From NCBI RefSeq assembly GCF_910588665.1, contig NZ_CAJUPR010000002.1:199363-263362 (forward strand): a DNA stretch of 64,000 bases. The letters are read 5' to 3'. A program made the translations under genes and the position numbers. Under the pieces are notes generated by a model, which had not been told where the DNA came from, did not search any database, and saw only the letters and a list, made by a program, of their open reading frames with translations. Below, one piece after another: positions 17,897 to 26,978 of this stretch. This DNA is from an uncultured Brachyspira sp. (GTDB taxonomy: Bacteria > Spirochaetota > Brachyspiria > Brachyspirales > Brachyspiraceae). Each line of letters starts with the position of its first letter. Positions within the stretch are counted from its first letter, which is position 1.

Positions 17897-19366
17897 TTAA
17901 TTGTCTTCATTTTCATTTGACCAATTATCTCTGGGTGCTTCTTTATCCTGAGGAGGCTCTTTGCCTGTCTGTAAATATTCAATTGCCGCTTTTAACTGCT
18001 TATCATAACGGAGATCATATATTTCTTTATAATTGTCCAAATTTCTTTCATTATATATTAAACGCTCTAAGAGATAATCGCTTGGCATTATATTTTTTGT
18101 TCTGAGCTCTTCTTTAAAAGAAGGCAGAGCCTGAGAATCTGAGTTTTCATTAGGATATTTTTTAACATAAGCTGATATCTCTTCTCCTTTTCTGAGCTCT
18201 GTTAAAGCTGTTATATCCGAAGCACTGAGTTTAGGCTCCACAACAATGAAGTCCGGAGTAATACCTTTTCCATGAAGTCTTCTTCCGTTAGGGGTATAAT
18301 AATGCGCAACTGTGAATTTAAAAGAAGTATTATCTCTTGTATCTAGAGGAAGCACATACTGAACGCTGAATTTTCCGAATGTAGTTTCGCCTAGAAGCTT
18401 GGCTCTCTTGCTGTCCTGCAAAGCTCCTGAAAGTATTTCAGATGCCGAAGCGCTGTATTGATTTACAAGTACAATCATATCTCCGCTCAGCCATTCATCG
18501 CCTTTTTTAGAAGCATAATAGTCCTGATTTTCATTTTTAGTTCTTCCTCTGGTATAAACTATTTTGCCTTCGGTTAAAAACTCCTCCGCTATATTAATGG
18601 CTGTGTCAAGTCTTCCGCCCGGATTATTTCTCAAATCAAGAATAAGCTTTTTCATACCCTGATTTTTCAAGTCTATTAAGGCATTTTCCAAGTCTTTAGC
18701 AGTATCATCTCCGAAAGTGGTAATTCTTATATAGCCTATATTACTGTCAGCCATTTTATATTTTACGCTTTTTATTTCTATTATTGCTCTGGTTAGAGGA
18801 TATTTAATAGGCTCTAAAACTCCGTCTCTTATTATTGTAAGAGTAACTTTCGTACCCTCTTTTCCTCTCATAATATTAGCCGCATTATCAACGGACATAT
18901 CTTTTGTGCTTTTTCCGTCTATCTCGGTTATTATATCTCCCGATAAAATGCCTGCTTTTTCTCCGGGACCGTCCTCTATGGGAGAGACTACCATCAAGCC
19001 TTTATCGGCATTTTTTGAAATTGAGAGTCCAACTCCGCCGTATCTTCCTGACATTTCCGTATTTAATGCTGTATTTAATTCCTCATCAAGAAGAAATGTA
19101 AAAGGATCGTCGGTAGCCTCAAGCATTCCTTTTATAGCGCCGTACATTAATTTTTTTGTAGTTACATTATTGGTATCAACAAAGTTCTGCTGCAAAGTAG
19201 CGAAAACTTTCTGAAATAATCTGCTGTAATAATAAAAATCATTGTCGGACTGAGCCTTTCCCTGCTGGGCTATTGCAAGAGACGGGCTTTTAAAATTAAA
19301 AAAAGAAACTGCCGCCACAAAAATTAAAAGAAATATCCATAAAAGCCTTTCTTTGTTTTTTATCAT
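17897..19366 (-). CDS. C-terminal processing peptidase, S41 family
   Basis: The 489-residue protease has an N-terminal membrane anchor or signal (residues about 9-33). A PDZ domain follows (about 95-180, with GRYGGVGLSIS and the carboxylate loop). The S41 catalytic domain then contains LILDLRNNPGGRLDTAI and the serine motif VNQYSASASEILSGALQD, with the general-base lysine expected in the downstream TFGKFSVQ. It would act in the periplasm, cutting exposed C-termini of envelope proteins. The C-terminal tail after about 400 is helical and charged, ending in an acidic stretch. It is divergent from the glycosyltransferase gene across a 331-base gap. Confidence 0.94.
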   Translation of the reverse strand: MIKNKERLLWIFLLIFVAAVSFFNFKSPSLAIAQQGKAQSDNDFYYYSRLFQKVFATLQQNFVDTNNVTTKKLMYGAIKGMLEATDDPFTFLLDEELNTALNTEMSGRYGGVGLSISKNADKGLMVVSPIEDGPGEKAGILSGDIITEIDGKSTKDMSVDNAANIMRGKEGTKVTLTIIRDGVLEPIKYPLTRAIIEIKSVKYKMADSNIGYIRITTFGDDTAKDLENALIDLKNQGMKKLILDLRNNPGGRLDTAINIAEEFLTEGKIVYTRGRTKNENQDYYASKKGDEWLSGDMIVLVNQYSASASEILSGALQDSKRAKLLGETTFGKFSVQYVLPLDTRDNTSFKFTVAHYYTPNGRRLHGKGITPDFIVVEPKLSASDITALTELRKGEEISAYVKKYPNENSDSQALPSFKEELRTKNIMPSDYLLERLIYNERNLDNYKEIYDLRYDKQLKAAIEYLQTGKEPPQDKEAPRDNWSNENEDN

Positions 19367-19697
19367 GTTTTTATCCTTATTGTTGTTATTGCTTGAACTT
19401 GGCTATAATCATTTTTAATTGCCTATGCAGTTTTCGGCTCGCTTATAATATAAATAAATTATAACATAAATAGTAAAAAAATTATATATGAAAACTTTTA
19501 ATTTTTAATAATATACTTCTGTTATTTTTCTTACTGTATTTATAAAAAGTTTTCATATATAAAATAATAATATAAATAAAGAATAATAAAAAGCGCCGTT
19601 GAAAAATCTGTATTATTTAAGTATAATCAAAATGCATATTTTTTATTAAAATTATATTATGAAAAAATATTATTATTATTTATATAGGCTTTGAATT
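19367..19697. other. 331-base divergent intergenic region with an 18-bp inverted repeat
   Basis: This A/T-rich gap lies between the minus-strand protease and the plus-strand glycosyltransferase. It holds no credible ORF. Its one clear structure is the inverted repeat at 19482-19562, listed separately. Several TATAAT-like hexamers occur, but no convincing -35/-10 pair. Confidence 0.6.
19482..19562. repeat. Perfect 18-bp inverted repeat flanking 45 bases
   Basis: Bases 19482-19499 are the exact reverse complement of 19545-19562; the core of each arm is ATGAAAACTTTT or its complement. The 45-base spacer is A/T-rich. No T run follows either arm, so it does not look like a terminator. It may be a small MITE-like element or a regulatory hairpin. 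Confidence 0.7.
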
Positions 19698-20807
19698 ATG
19701 ATAAAAGTTTCCGTTGTGCTTCCGATTTACAATGTTGAAAAATATTTAAAAAAATGTTTGGAGAGCATTATAAATCAAACTTTAAAAGATACAGAGATAA
19801 TATGTATTAATGACTGCTCTGCTGATAATTGCGGGAATATAATAAAAGAATACGCTGAAAAAGATAATAGAATAAAATTTATAAATAATGAAGATAATAT
19901 CGGTGTAGGTTTTTCAAGAAATATAGGTATTGATTTAAGTAATGGAGAATATATCTCTTTCATAGATTCTGATGATTTTATAGAAAGTAATTATTTGGAA
20001 AATCTATATACTACGGCAAAAAAATATGATGCAGATATCGTTTTTACAAACAATATATATACAGTTAATGGAAGCAAAGGATATATAAAACCTTATTATC
20101 ATAACAGATTAAAAAGATGGAAAAAAGATTTTAAAGATAAATGTTTTGAGGGTATAAGCAATTTTAATGTAAGCACAATAGAAAAAGAAAATACTCCCGA
20201 ATATCCATTGGTTTCAAGTGTAAATAAAATATTTAAAAAAGATTTTATTACAAATAATTTTTTGAAATTCCAAAATTATATAGTAGCTGAAGACAGTGAT
20301 TTTTTTTATAAATATTTAGTTTATAATCCAAAAATGTATTACAATAATAATGCTGAATATTATTATGTTCAAAGAAAATCATCAGCGGTTCATTCTATAG
20401 AGAAAGATGAGAAAACTGTATCAGATGCATTATCTGTATTCAGCAATATATTTAACTTCTATAAAGAAAAAAATATTAACCTATTAAAAGAATCCAATTA
20501 TTATAATTTCAATTCTTTTTTATTTGTATTTAATAATTATAAAGCTTCAAATAAGGATGAATTCTATAAAAAATGTCATGAATTAATGAAAAAATTAAAT
20601 CCTGAAATAGACAGAGATAAGCATGCATTTTATGCCTATAGTCTTTTTATAATGAAAACTTATGAAGATTATAATATGTATATGGAAAAAATAGAACGGT
20701 TAAAGAAAAGAGTATTTAATAAGGCTTGGTGGCTCCCTTCAATAACCTTAAGAGAGAAATATAAAAAATATGCTCTTGATAGGCTTGCATATAAAAATTG
20801 GAAATAA
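19698..20807 (+). CDS. Family 2 glycosyltransferase
   Basis: The 369-residue protein begins with a GT-A fold: VSVVLPIYNVEKYLKKCLES (residues about 3-22), the nucleotide-binding ICINDCSADN, and the metal-binding DSDD motif at about 93-96 (ISFIDSDDF). The C-terminal 200 residues are basic and aromatic and vary in this family. It would transfer a sugar from a nucleotide donor to a surface polysaccharide or lipooligosaccharide acceptor at the cytoplasmic face. No other sugar genes adjoin it, so donor and acceptor are unknown. Confidence 0.9.
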   Translation: MIKVSVVLPIYNVEKYLKKCLESIINQTLKDTEIICINDCSADNCGNIIKEYAEKDNRIKFINNEDNIGVGFSRNIGIDLSNGEYISFIDSDDFIESNYLENLYTTAKKYDADIVFTNNIYTVNGSKGYIKPYYHNRLKRWKKDFKDKCFEGISNFNVSTIEKENTPEYPLVSSVNKIFKKDFITNNFLKFQNYIVAEDSDFFYKYLVYNPKMYYNNNAEYYYVQRKSSAVHSIEKDEKTVSDALSVFSNIFNFYKEKNINLLKESNYYNFNSFLFVFNNYKASNKDEFYKKCHELMKKLNPEIDRDKHAFYAYSLFIMKTYEDYNMYMEKIERLKKRVFNKAWWLPSITLREKYKKYALDRLAYKNWK

Positions 20808-20864
20808 AAAATATTATACTTATAAAAATTAAATATTTTAATACCATAATTAAAAGGCGTATTA

Positions 20865-21365
20865 ATGATAAAAGAATATAAATACATATTAACAGAAGAT
20901 CATTTTATAGATTTTCAAATGCATTATTTAAAATCAAATATAAAATTATCCGTAAAAAAAACTATTATTATACTTGCCGCACTTTATATTATAGTATTTT
21001 CATCTTCGGTTTTATATTTCAGAGGCAATGCATTTATGATATCTGCAGCGGCATTGCTGATTTTATTATTTTCTGTTATTCAAATACTTACATATAAAAA
21101 GCGTTTGGAAAAAAGAATAATTAAAAAAGTTAGGGAGTATATAAGAAGCGGAAAACTGGATAAAGTTTTAGGAATTAAAGAGCTGATTATTTATGATGAT
21201 AAAATAGTTTTTAAAGAAGAGAGAGGAGCAAGCGAGTTTAAAAGAAATGAAATAAAAAAAATAGAATGCACTTTAAAATGCATATTCTTTTATACAGATG
21301 ATATGTCTGCAATTATTATTCCTAAGAGCTGTATTAAAAGCGGAGATACGGATTTTTTATTATGA
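20865..21365 (+). CDS. YcxB-like membrane protein
   Basis: This 166-residue protein has a short soluble N-terminus (ILTEDHFIDFQMHYLKSN), two adjacent transmembrane helices (about 33-52 and 57-75), and a soluble beta-rich C-terminal domain with LIIYDDKIVFKEERG and IIIPKSCI. That order is typical of the YcxB-like family (PF14317 from memory), whose function is unknown. It lies 57 bases after the glycosyltransferase and about 60 before recX, on the same strand. Confidence 0.75.
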   Translation: MIKEYKYILTEDHFIDFQMHYLKSNIKLSVKKTIIILAALYIIVFSSSVLYFRGNAFMISAAALLILLFSVIQILTYKKRLEKRIIKKVREYIRSGKLDKVLGIKELIIYDDKIVFKEERGASEFKRNEIKKIECTLKCIFFYTDDMSAIIIPKSCIKSGDTDFLL

Positions 21366-21423
21366 CTTAATACTTGAAAAACTATTTATTTATTATACTA
21401 TTATTTATATGGTTATTTTAAAA

Positions 21424-22023
21424 ATGAAATTAAAAGGCGGTAAGGCATATATTAAAGTATCAGGCGGAGATATTTTTACTATACCCAAAAACGGACTTTA
21501 TGAGCTTGATTTATATGAGGGTATGGAGCTTGAATATGAAGAGATACCTCATATAAGACTCAAAGCTTTTGAATGCGCCGCCAGAAAATCAGCAGTATCC
21601 GTTTTGAAAAGATCTTTTGTAAGCGAAGGAATGCTCAGAGATAAGCTTATAAAGAAGGGGCATAAAAAAAGATTTATTAATTATGCCGTTAATTACTGCA
21701 AAGAATATGATCTTATAGACGATAAAAGATTTGTAAAGATTGCTGTTAATAGCTTAAAGCTTAAAGGAAAAAGCAAAAGGCATATTATAGATTATTTAAA
21801 AAAATGCCGTATTAAAACATCTTTGATAGAAAAAGCCGAAAACTCTATAAGCAGCAGAATAGAAGACAGAGCTTTAAAAAATGCAGTAAGAAAATATTAT
21901 AAAATATATGAAAATAAGGATAAAAAAGAAGATTATATAATAAGATCTTTAATGAGAAAAGGATTTAAATATGACAGAATAAAAACGATGCTTTCTAGAT
22001 ATTTAAAAAATAAAAAAAGGTAG
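21424..22023 (+). CDS. recX: RecX-family regulator of RecA
   Basis: RecX binds RecA filaments and limits their activity. The roughly 199-residue protein shows three-helix RecX repeats. The clearest is CAARKSAVSVLKRSFVSEG with the following LRDKLIKKGH, then YDLIDDKRFVKIAVNSL and the C-terminal RSLMRKGFKYDRIKTMLSR. I place the start at ATG 21424 (MKLKGG). An in-frame ATG at 21409 adds five residues, and neither has a clear ribosome site. A longer reading from 21298 would overlap the previous gene and is unlikely. recA is not in the window. Confidence 0.85.
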   Translation: MKLKGGKAYIKVSGGDIFTIPKNGLYELDLYEGMELEYEEIPHIRLKAFECAARKSAVSVLKRSFVSEGMLRDKLIKKGHKKRFINYAVNYCKEYDLIDDKRFVKIAVNSLKLKGKSKRHIIDYLKKCRIKTSLIEKAENSISSRIEDRALKNAVRKYYKIYENKDKKEDYIIRSLMRKGFKYDRIKTMLSRYLKNKKR

Positions 22024-22052
22024 CTGTATACTTTAATGAGGTGTATAATTTT

Positions 22053-22505
22053 ATGAAATTAGGCGAAGCGATTATAAAAAAAGAAGAATATATAAAGAAA
22101 ATGGATAATCTTAAGAAAAGAATAAAAAGCAATATTATAATAAAAGAAGATAATAAAAATAATGAGAATCCGAATGATTTAATAGAAGAATATATTGAAA
22201 TTAATAATGAGCTTTCCGATTTAATTATTAAAATAAAAGACAGAGAAAATAATGCAAAATTGGATATAGGAATATCCGTATATGATGCAGTTAATATAAG
22301 AGATAAGCTCTCAAGAGAAATTGATATTTATAAAACTATTTTAAAAGAAGTAAGCAGCAAAGATTACAGAAATGCTAAAAATGAAATAAATATTACAGTA
22401 TTAGTTAATGTAAAGGATATGCAAAATGAATTTGATAAATTATCAAAAGCCTATAATGATATTGATATTATGATACAGAAAACTTCTTGGAATACCGATT
22501 TATAA
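22053..22505 (+). CDS. DIP1984-family (septicolysin-like) protein
   Basis: The protein has about 150 residues, is largely alpha-helical and has the family pattern: MKLGEAI at the start, a long charged helix containing DNLKKRIKSN, the central pair IEINNELSDLIIKI, a segment SVYDAVNIRDKLSREI, and the ending IQKTSWNTDL. The family is known as DIP1984 or septicolysin. Its molecular role is not established. ATG 22053 is chosen because GAGGTG (22038-22043) gives a nine-base spacing; a GTG at 22041 would overlap that site. Confidence 0.85.
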   Translation: MKLGEAIIKKEEYIKKMDNLKKRIKSNIIIKEDNKNNENPNDLIEEYIEINNELSDLIIKIKDRENNAKLDIGISVYDAVNIRDKLSREIDIYKTILKEVSSKDYRNAKNEINITVLVNVKDMQNEFDKLSKAYNDIDIMIQKTSWNTDL

Positions 22506-22506
22506 T

Positions 22507-22530
22507 AAGCCTATTATTTGTATGGGCTTT
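22507..22530 (+). terminator. Probable terminator after the DIP1984-family gene
   Basis: AAGCCTAT (22507-22514) pairs with ATGGGCTT (22522-22529) with one G-T wobble. The T-rich bases TTAATTTTAT follow. Confidence 0.55.
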
Positions 22531-22553
22531 AATTTTATGATATAATTTATAAT

Positions 22554-23507
22554 ATGAACGGCAATATATGTTATTTTTTTTCGGATTATATTAAAAATAA
22601 ATACGGCTTTAAGGCAGGTAAAATATCTTTAGACACTGATTTCGGATGCGCACATAAATATGACGGCATAGGATGCAGATTCTGCAGCTTAAATAGTTAT
22701 AAGCCTCCTTATGTATCGGAAGAAAATATTAATAATCAGTGGAATAACGGCGTAAAAAATTATAAAAACAGATACAGCAGATTTTACGGATATTTTCAAT
22801 TGGGAACTCCCCTGTCGCCTCAGGCTTCAGAAGAATCTCTTAAGTATGCATATAAATTAATATATTTTGATGACTGCATAGGTCTTATGTTCGGGGCAAG
22901 AAGCGATATGCTTGAGGAAGAAGTATTAAAAAAACTAAATGATTTATCTGTTTCCTCAAATAAAGAAATTTGGCTTGAGATGGGCATTCAGTCTTCAAAT
23001 GATGAAACTCTTAAGTTCATAAACAGAGGACATGATTATATGTCTTTTTCTAATAAGGTAAAGCATATAAAAAAAAATTATCCGAGTATTATAATATGCG
23101 CTCATATAATATTCGGTCTTCCTAAAAGATTTGCATATCATGAAGATAAAAAAATTATAGAATTGGAAAGCAGAGAAGATATGATTAAAACAGTTAAAGA
23201 TGTATCCTCTATTAAAGTAGATGCTGTAAAATTTCATCAGCTTGATATAGTAAAAGGTTCTTATTTTGAAAATATGTATAAAGAATATTATTTTCCTGTT
23301 TTAGACGAAGATTTTTATATAGATTTAACTGCGGAAGCTATTTCTTTTACTAACTCAGATATTATTATAGCGCGTCTGACAGGCGATAGTTTAGGAGACT
23401 CTTTAATAGCTCCGAAATGGAAAAAAAACAAATCTCAGATTATAAGCCTTATAATAAAAAAAATGAAGGAAAAAAACATATTTCAGGGAAGCAGATATAT
23501 TATTTAA
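22554..23507 (+). CDS. Radical SAM protein, YhcC/TIGR01212-like
   Basis: This 317-residue protein has an N-terminal [4Fe-4S] cysteine set spaced as in YhcC-type proteins: Cys in DTDFGCAHKY, then GIGCRFCSLNSY. The TIM-barrel signatures follow: FQLGTPLSPQASEE, LMFGARSDM, EMGIQSSNDETLKFINRGHD, and the C-terminal VDAVKFHQLDIVKGS. The substrate of this subfamily is not settled. It lies about 50 bases after the DIP1984-family gene. Confidence 0.88.
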   Translation: MNGNICYFFSDYIKNKYGFKAGKISLDTDFGCAHKYDGIGCRFCSLNSYKPPYVSEENINNQWNNGVKNYKNRYSRFYGYFQLGTPLSPQASEESLKYAYKLIYFDDCIGLMFGARSDMLEEEVLKKLNDLSVSSNKEIWLEMGIQSSNDETLKFINRGHDYMSFSNKVKHIKKNYPSIIICAHIIFGLPKRFAYHEDKKIIELESREDMIKTVKDVSSIKVDAVKFHQLDIVKGSYFENMYKEYYFPVLDEDFYIDLTAEAISFTNSDIIIARLTGDSLGDSLIAPKWKKNKSQIISLIIKKMKEKNIFQGSRYII

Positions 23508-23519
23508 TTGCGTATTTAT

Positions 23520-23597
23520 ATGAAAAAAGTATTTGCATATATAGACGGTTTTAATTCTTATTTGATAAAAAAAGAAGACAAAAAACAACTACGCTAA
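23520..23597 (+). pseudogene. 5' remnant of a NYN-domain (LabA/DUF88-type) gene
   Basis: A 25-residue reading frame starts FAYIDGFNSY after MKKV, the typical opening of NYN-domain proteins, where the first Asp of YIDGFN is a catalytic metal ligand. A stop codon at 23595-23597 ends it after the second helix would begin. The following 60-90 bases, in a different frame, could encode a short C-terminal piece (around KHAEAYQI), but this is weak. It is probably what is left after a large deletion. It runs up to the 3' end of the convergent zapA gene. Confidence 0.5.
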
Positions 23598-23663
23598 TAT
23601 TTAAAAGTTTATCAGCGGTAATAAAACCTAAAAATATAATAAAGCATGCAGAAGCCTATCAAA

Positions 23664-23981
23664 TTATTTATTTTGTGCTTTTGTTTTGTCTATAAGTTTT
23701 ATAAGTTCATTTGACCTTAATGCTATACTTTCTTTAAAAGCCGATAAAGTATCCTTACCTGCTTTATTGCTTTCAATTTCCCTTTTTAAAAGGTCCGCTA
23801 TATTAAGACATGCCAATATGGCTATTGTATCTCTCGGATATCCTGTTCCGTAATGCTCCGCTATATCGTTCATACTTTCATTTACAAAGTCCGCAATTTC
23901 TTTTAAATATTGAGTATTTCCGTCCTGCGATTTTATATTTAAAACCCTTCCGTATACATTAACCTCTAAAATATTATCCAT
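23664..23981 (-). CDS. zapA: Cell division protein ZapA
   Basis: ZapA binds and bundles FtsZ at the division ring. The 105-residue protein has the family order: an N-terminal beta hairpin (LEVNVYGRVLNIKSQDGN), then the segment YLKEIADFVNESM and a long C-terminal coiled-coil helix. The conserved TIAILACLNIADLL lies between them. Eighteen bases upstream on the same strand ends a coiled-coil protein gene, so the two form an operon and may act together at the septum (inference). Confidence 0.92.
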   Translation of the reverse strand: MDNILEVNVYGRVLNIKSQDGNTQYLKEIADFVNESMNDIAEHYGTGYPRDTIAILACLNIADLLKREIESNKAGKDTLSAFKESIALRSNELIKLIDKTKAQNK

Positions 23982-23999
23982 AATTATTTACCTAATATA

Positions 24000-24938
24000 T
24001 TATTTTGATTCATTATCAAAGAAGAATTCTTCCTCCTCTTCATCTCCGAACATATATCTGTCATCTTCGCTTATATCAAACTCATAATTATCTTCTTTTT
24101 CTTTAATCTCTTCTTTGACATCATTATCAATATTATCAGGCATATCTTCCGTATTATCGTTTTTTATATCATTATCCCAGCTGGAATCTGAGGCATTGCT
24201 GAAAGGATCTTCATCTTCAGATGCTTTAACATTTGCATATATTTTTACTTCTTGTATTTTCTCCGTTTTATATTCTTCTGCTTCTTTTACAGATTCTTTA
24301 TCGCTGAAAGGGTCATCTTCATAATCTGTTATGTTTGTATTTTCTTTTTTATTTGTAAGTTTATCATTATCAGGCGTCGGAATATCTTTTATATCCTCTT
24401 TTATATATTCTGTTTCTTCTTTTTCATAATTTTTATGATTTGTATTATGAATCACTGAGGATCTGTTGTTTTTTTTAGCCTCCGTATTTATTTTTCTTAC
24501 GCTGTCTATTCTGTCTATCAGTATTCCCAATTTCTCTAAAAGCTCATTATTTTCTCTTTTAAGTGTTTCTATTGTTCTTAAAGATTTTTCTAATTCCTTT
24601 TTTAAATTATCATTTTCTTCTATTAAATAAGAAGAATCCTTTTCGGTATTTTCTAAATTCGATTTTAAAGCATCTCTTTCTATTCTGGTAGCTTCCAATT
24701 GTTTTATAAGATTATCTTTATCTTCTTTAACAGAATTGTAATTATCGGTTGCATTTCTTTTATCGGCTTCTAAAATAGTTTTTTCTTCTTTTAAGGCATT
24801 AAAAGAATCTTTAATCTGATTAAGCTCGGACTTTAATTGTTCTATTGTGTGCAGCAGTTCTTTATTGTCAAATGAAATTAATTGGTAGTCGTCTAGAATA
24901 TCTTTTAATTTTTCTTCTAAAATAGTAAATTCTTTCAA
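24000..24938 (-). CDS. Coiled-coil protein encoded just upstream of zapA
   Basis: No named family is recognised. The 312-residue protein has a long heptad-rich coiled coil from about residue 2 to 150. A linker follows, then a strongly acidic disordered C-terminal region (about 165-312). This region repeats short DPFS motifs (DDPFSDKES, EDPFSNASD) and ends EEEEEFFFDNES. The design suggests a filament or scaffold component. Because it is co-transcribed with zapA it is a candidate division-ring protein, analogous in architecture but not homologous to ZapB. That role is inference. Confidence 0.75.
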   Translation of the reverse strand: MKEFTILEEKLKDILDDYQLISFDNKELLHTIEQLKSELNQIKDSFNALKEEKTILEADKRNATDNYNSVKEDKDNLIKQLEATRIERDALKSNLENTEKDSSYLIEENDNLKKELEKSLRTIETLKRENNELLEKLGILIDRIDSVRKINTEAKKNNRSSVIHNTNHKNYEKEETEYIKEDIKDIPTPDNDKLTNKKENTNITDYEDDPFSDKESVKEAEEYKTEKIQEVKIYANVKASEDEDPFSNASDSSWDNDIKNDNTEDMPDNIDNDVKEEIKEKEDNYEFDISEDDRYMFGDEEEEEFFFDNESK

Positions 24939-25065
24939 TTTTTACCCCCTGCCGAAAAAGTATATTAAAAATTATACCACATATAAATTCAATTGTCAAT
25001 TTTTTATTTATATGATAAAATACATCATAAAAATAATTAATTAAAAATAATTGTATCTATTTGTT

Positions 25066-26214
25066 ATGAAGAAAATAAAAAAAATTATAGTATTAAATTT
25101 AATTATAAGCTTATCGGCAGTATACGGACAATCCCCATATACTGAAAAGGATCAGAAGCTTATAGAAGGTATAATAAATGTATGGCGCTATATAGGCTTA
25201 GAACCTGTAAGACCTACGGAAAGCCGTATGCCTTTTGATTATATACATGAGAGTCATAAAAGAGAAAGCAGAATAAAAACCTCTTTCCCTTCAAGAATAT
25301 TATATGAGCTTTCCACTATAGAAATACATATGAATACTTTAATCGGCGTAAATTTAAAAAACGGTCATTTCAGTATGCCGAATATGTATTTATCATTGGG
25401 TAAAAGCTTTCATTTTGATTGGATTTTTTCCGCAACTCCTTTTGTAACTATGACTTCGGAATTTGATGTATTCAGCAAAGATTATGCTACTGGAAGCATA
25501 GGATTATATGATGCAGGCATAGAAACGGTTACGCTTACTAGGATACTTCTGTCTTTCAGAATGAAGGCTGTTAATGATATTAACGGCTCCACATTTATGC
25601 TTATGCCTTCAGTTATTGACAGTGCATCTAAAGCTTTTGCACCGCATTGGTATTTGCCCAGAGTCAATAATGAAATGGGTTTTAGGGCTGGTTTTATAGG
25701 ATATTATTATGAGTTATCATATTCGCAGGGATTTTCAAAAGATTCAAAACCTTTGGCTGTTGTTTTTAAAATTAACGGTGATTATTTAAGAGCGCAGGCT
25801 CTTTATCAATACAATAAAAACTCTCTGTCTCCTGATGATTTTAAGACTCTTTATAATAAATATTCAAATATTTATGATGATAAAACCAGTCATCTGGTTC
25901 AATTATCATGTATGGGAAGACTTCCTCTGCTTGACAGACAATTATGGGTTAATATGCTTGGAGAATATACATGGAGAAATAATGATGCTCATTATATCAG
26001 GCTTGAACTTGGTCTTGAATGGAAAATGCTTAATATAGCGGTAAGACCCTTATTTTATATACCTGTTAATGAAGATAAATTTAATAATTTTGATAAAAGT
26101 AAAAATTTATTCTGCTTTGAATATTCGGCTTATGTGAAGTTCAATCCTTTTTATTTTGGTTTTCAAGGATCAACAGACGGAAGATACTATATTGCTATGA
26201 AGGCGGTGTTTTAA
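25066..26214 (+). CDS. Putative outer-membrane beta-barrel protein
   Basis: I choose ATG 25066, which gives a clean signal peptide (KKIKKIIVLNLIISLSAVYG, cleavage before QSPY). An upstream TTG at 25051 would only add five residues. The mature part has about 360 residues, is rich in aromatic residues and alternating hydrophobic stretches, and ends in phenylalanine (MKAVF). These are features of outer-membrane barrel proteins. I recognise no family; it may be specific to this group of spirochaetes. It stands alone between the coiled-coil gene (divergent) and trmB. Confidence 0.65.
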   Translation: MKKIKKIIVLNLIISLSAVYGQSPYTEKDQKLIEGIINVWRYIGLEPVRPTESRMPFDYIHESHKRESRIKTSFPSRILYELSTIEIHMNTLIGVNLKNGHFSMPNMYLSLGKSFHFDWIFSATPFVTMTSEFDVFSKDYATGSIGLYDAGIETVTLTRILLSFRMKAVNDINGSTFMLMPSVIDSASKAFAPHWYLPRVNNEMGFRAGFIGYYYELSYSQGFSKDSKPLAVVFKINGDYLRAQALYQYNKNSLSPDDFKTLYNKYSNIYDDKTSHLVQLSCMGRLPLLDRQLWVNMLGEYTWRNNDAHYIRLELGLEWKMLNIAVRPLFYIPVNEDKFNNFDKSKNLFCFEYSAYVKFNPFYFGFQGSTDGRYYIAMKAVF

Positions 26215-26249
26215 TATATTCTTAAATTTGCATTAATTAAAAAATTATA

Positions 26250-26277
26250 TTGACATAAAAATTAAGTAATATATTAT
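26250..26277 (+). promoter_or_regulatory. Promoter for trmB
   Basis: TTGACA (26250-26255) and TATTAT (26272-26277) are 16 bases apart. The TTG start codon of trmB lies 27 bases after the -10 box. Confidence 0.6.
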
Positions 26278-26304
26278 TCAAATAAAATATTACTGGAGAA
26301 AATA

Positions 26305-26955
26305 TTGAGAAATATTAATCTTAACAATGAAATATTAAGAAGATATTTATTAGACTGTTTTAATAATAATCAGGATAATATTTTTATAGAAACGGAATTA
26401 TCAAATAGATTATCAAATTGCAATATAAAGGAATTGGAAATAGGTTCAGGCAATGGAAAGTTTCTAGTAGAGCTTGCTATGAATAATAAAGATAAATATT
26501 TTGTTGGTATAGAATATTCTTATAAAGCCGCTAAAAAAGCAGTGTCGAAAGCGTATAAAAGAAATATAGAAAACTTTATTATAATATTCGGAGAGGCTAA
26601 TAATGTTATAGATAAATATTTGAATAATAAATATTTATTTGATAAAATATACTTAAACTTTCCAGATCCTTGGCCTAAAAAAAAACATGCCCATAGAAGA
26701 ATTTTTAATATGGATTTTTTAAATAAGGTTTATCCTATACTTAAAGATGACGGTATATTTTATTCTGTTACCGATGACAGCAGTTATGCTTTGGAAATAA
26801 TGAATCCTATTTATAATGATTCTGATAATTTTATAAATATTTTAGACAGCGATTATGTTCATAAGCTGGAGGGATACGGAGTTACTCTTTATGAAGAAAA
26901 AATGAGGGCTTTAGGGCATAATATATATTTTTTTGCCCATTGCAAAAGCATATAA
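26305..26955 (+). CDS. trmB: tRNA (guanine-N7-)-methyltransferase
   Basis: TrmB methylates G46 in the variable loop of tRNAs using AdoMet. The 216-residue protein shows the AdoMet loop EIGSGNGKFLVELA (about residues 47-60), the acidic ribose-binding FVGIEYSYKAA, and the family signature NFPDPWPKKKHAHRRI (about 117-132). The start is a TTG codon. TGGAG at 26294-26298 is six bases upstream, and no better ATG is available before the conserved part. The following lipoprotein gene starts about 24 bases downstream. Confidence 0.95.
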   Translation: MRNINLNNEILRRYLLDCFNNNQDNIFIETELSNRLSNCNIKELEIGSGNGKFLVELAMNNKDKYFVGIEYSYKAAKKAVSKAYKRNIENFIIIFGEANNVIDKYLNNKYLFDKIYLNFPDPWPKKKHAHRRIFNMDFLNKVYPILKDDGIFYSVTDDSSYALEIMNPIYNDSDNFINILDSDYVHKLEGYGVTLYEEKMRALGHNIYFFAHCKSI

Positions 26956-26978
26956 AAAATATGAACAGGTTATTTACT

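Noticed and set aside
21298..21423. Longer N-terminus for recX
   Set aside because: It would overlap the YcxB-like gene, and the extra residues do not resemble RecX.
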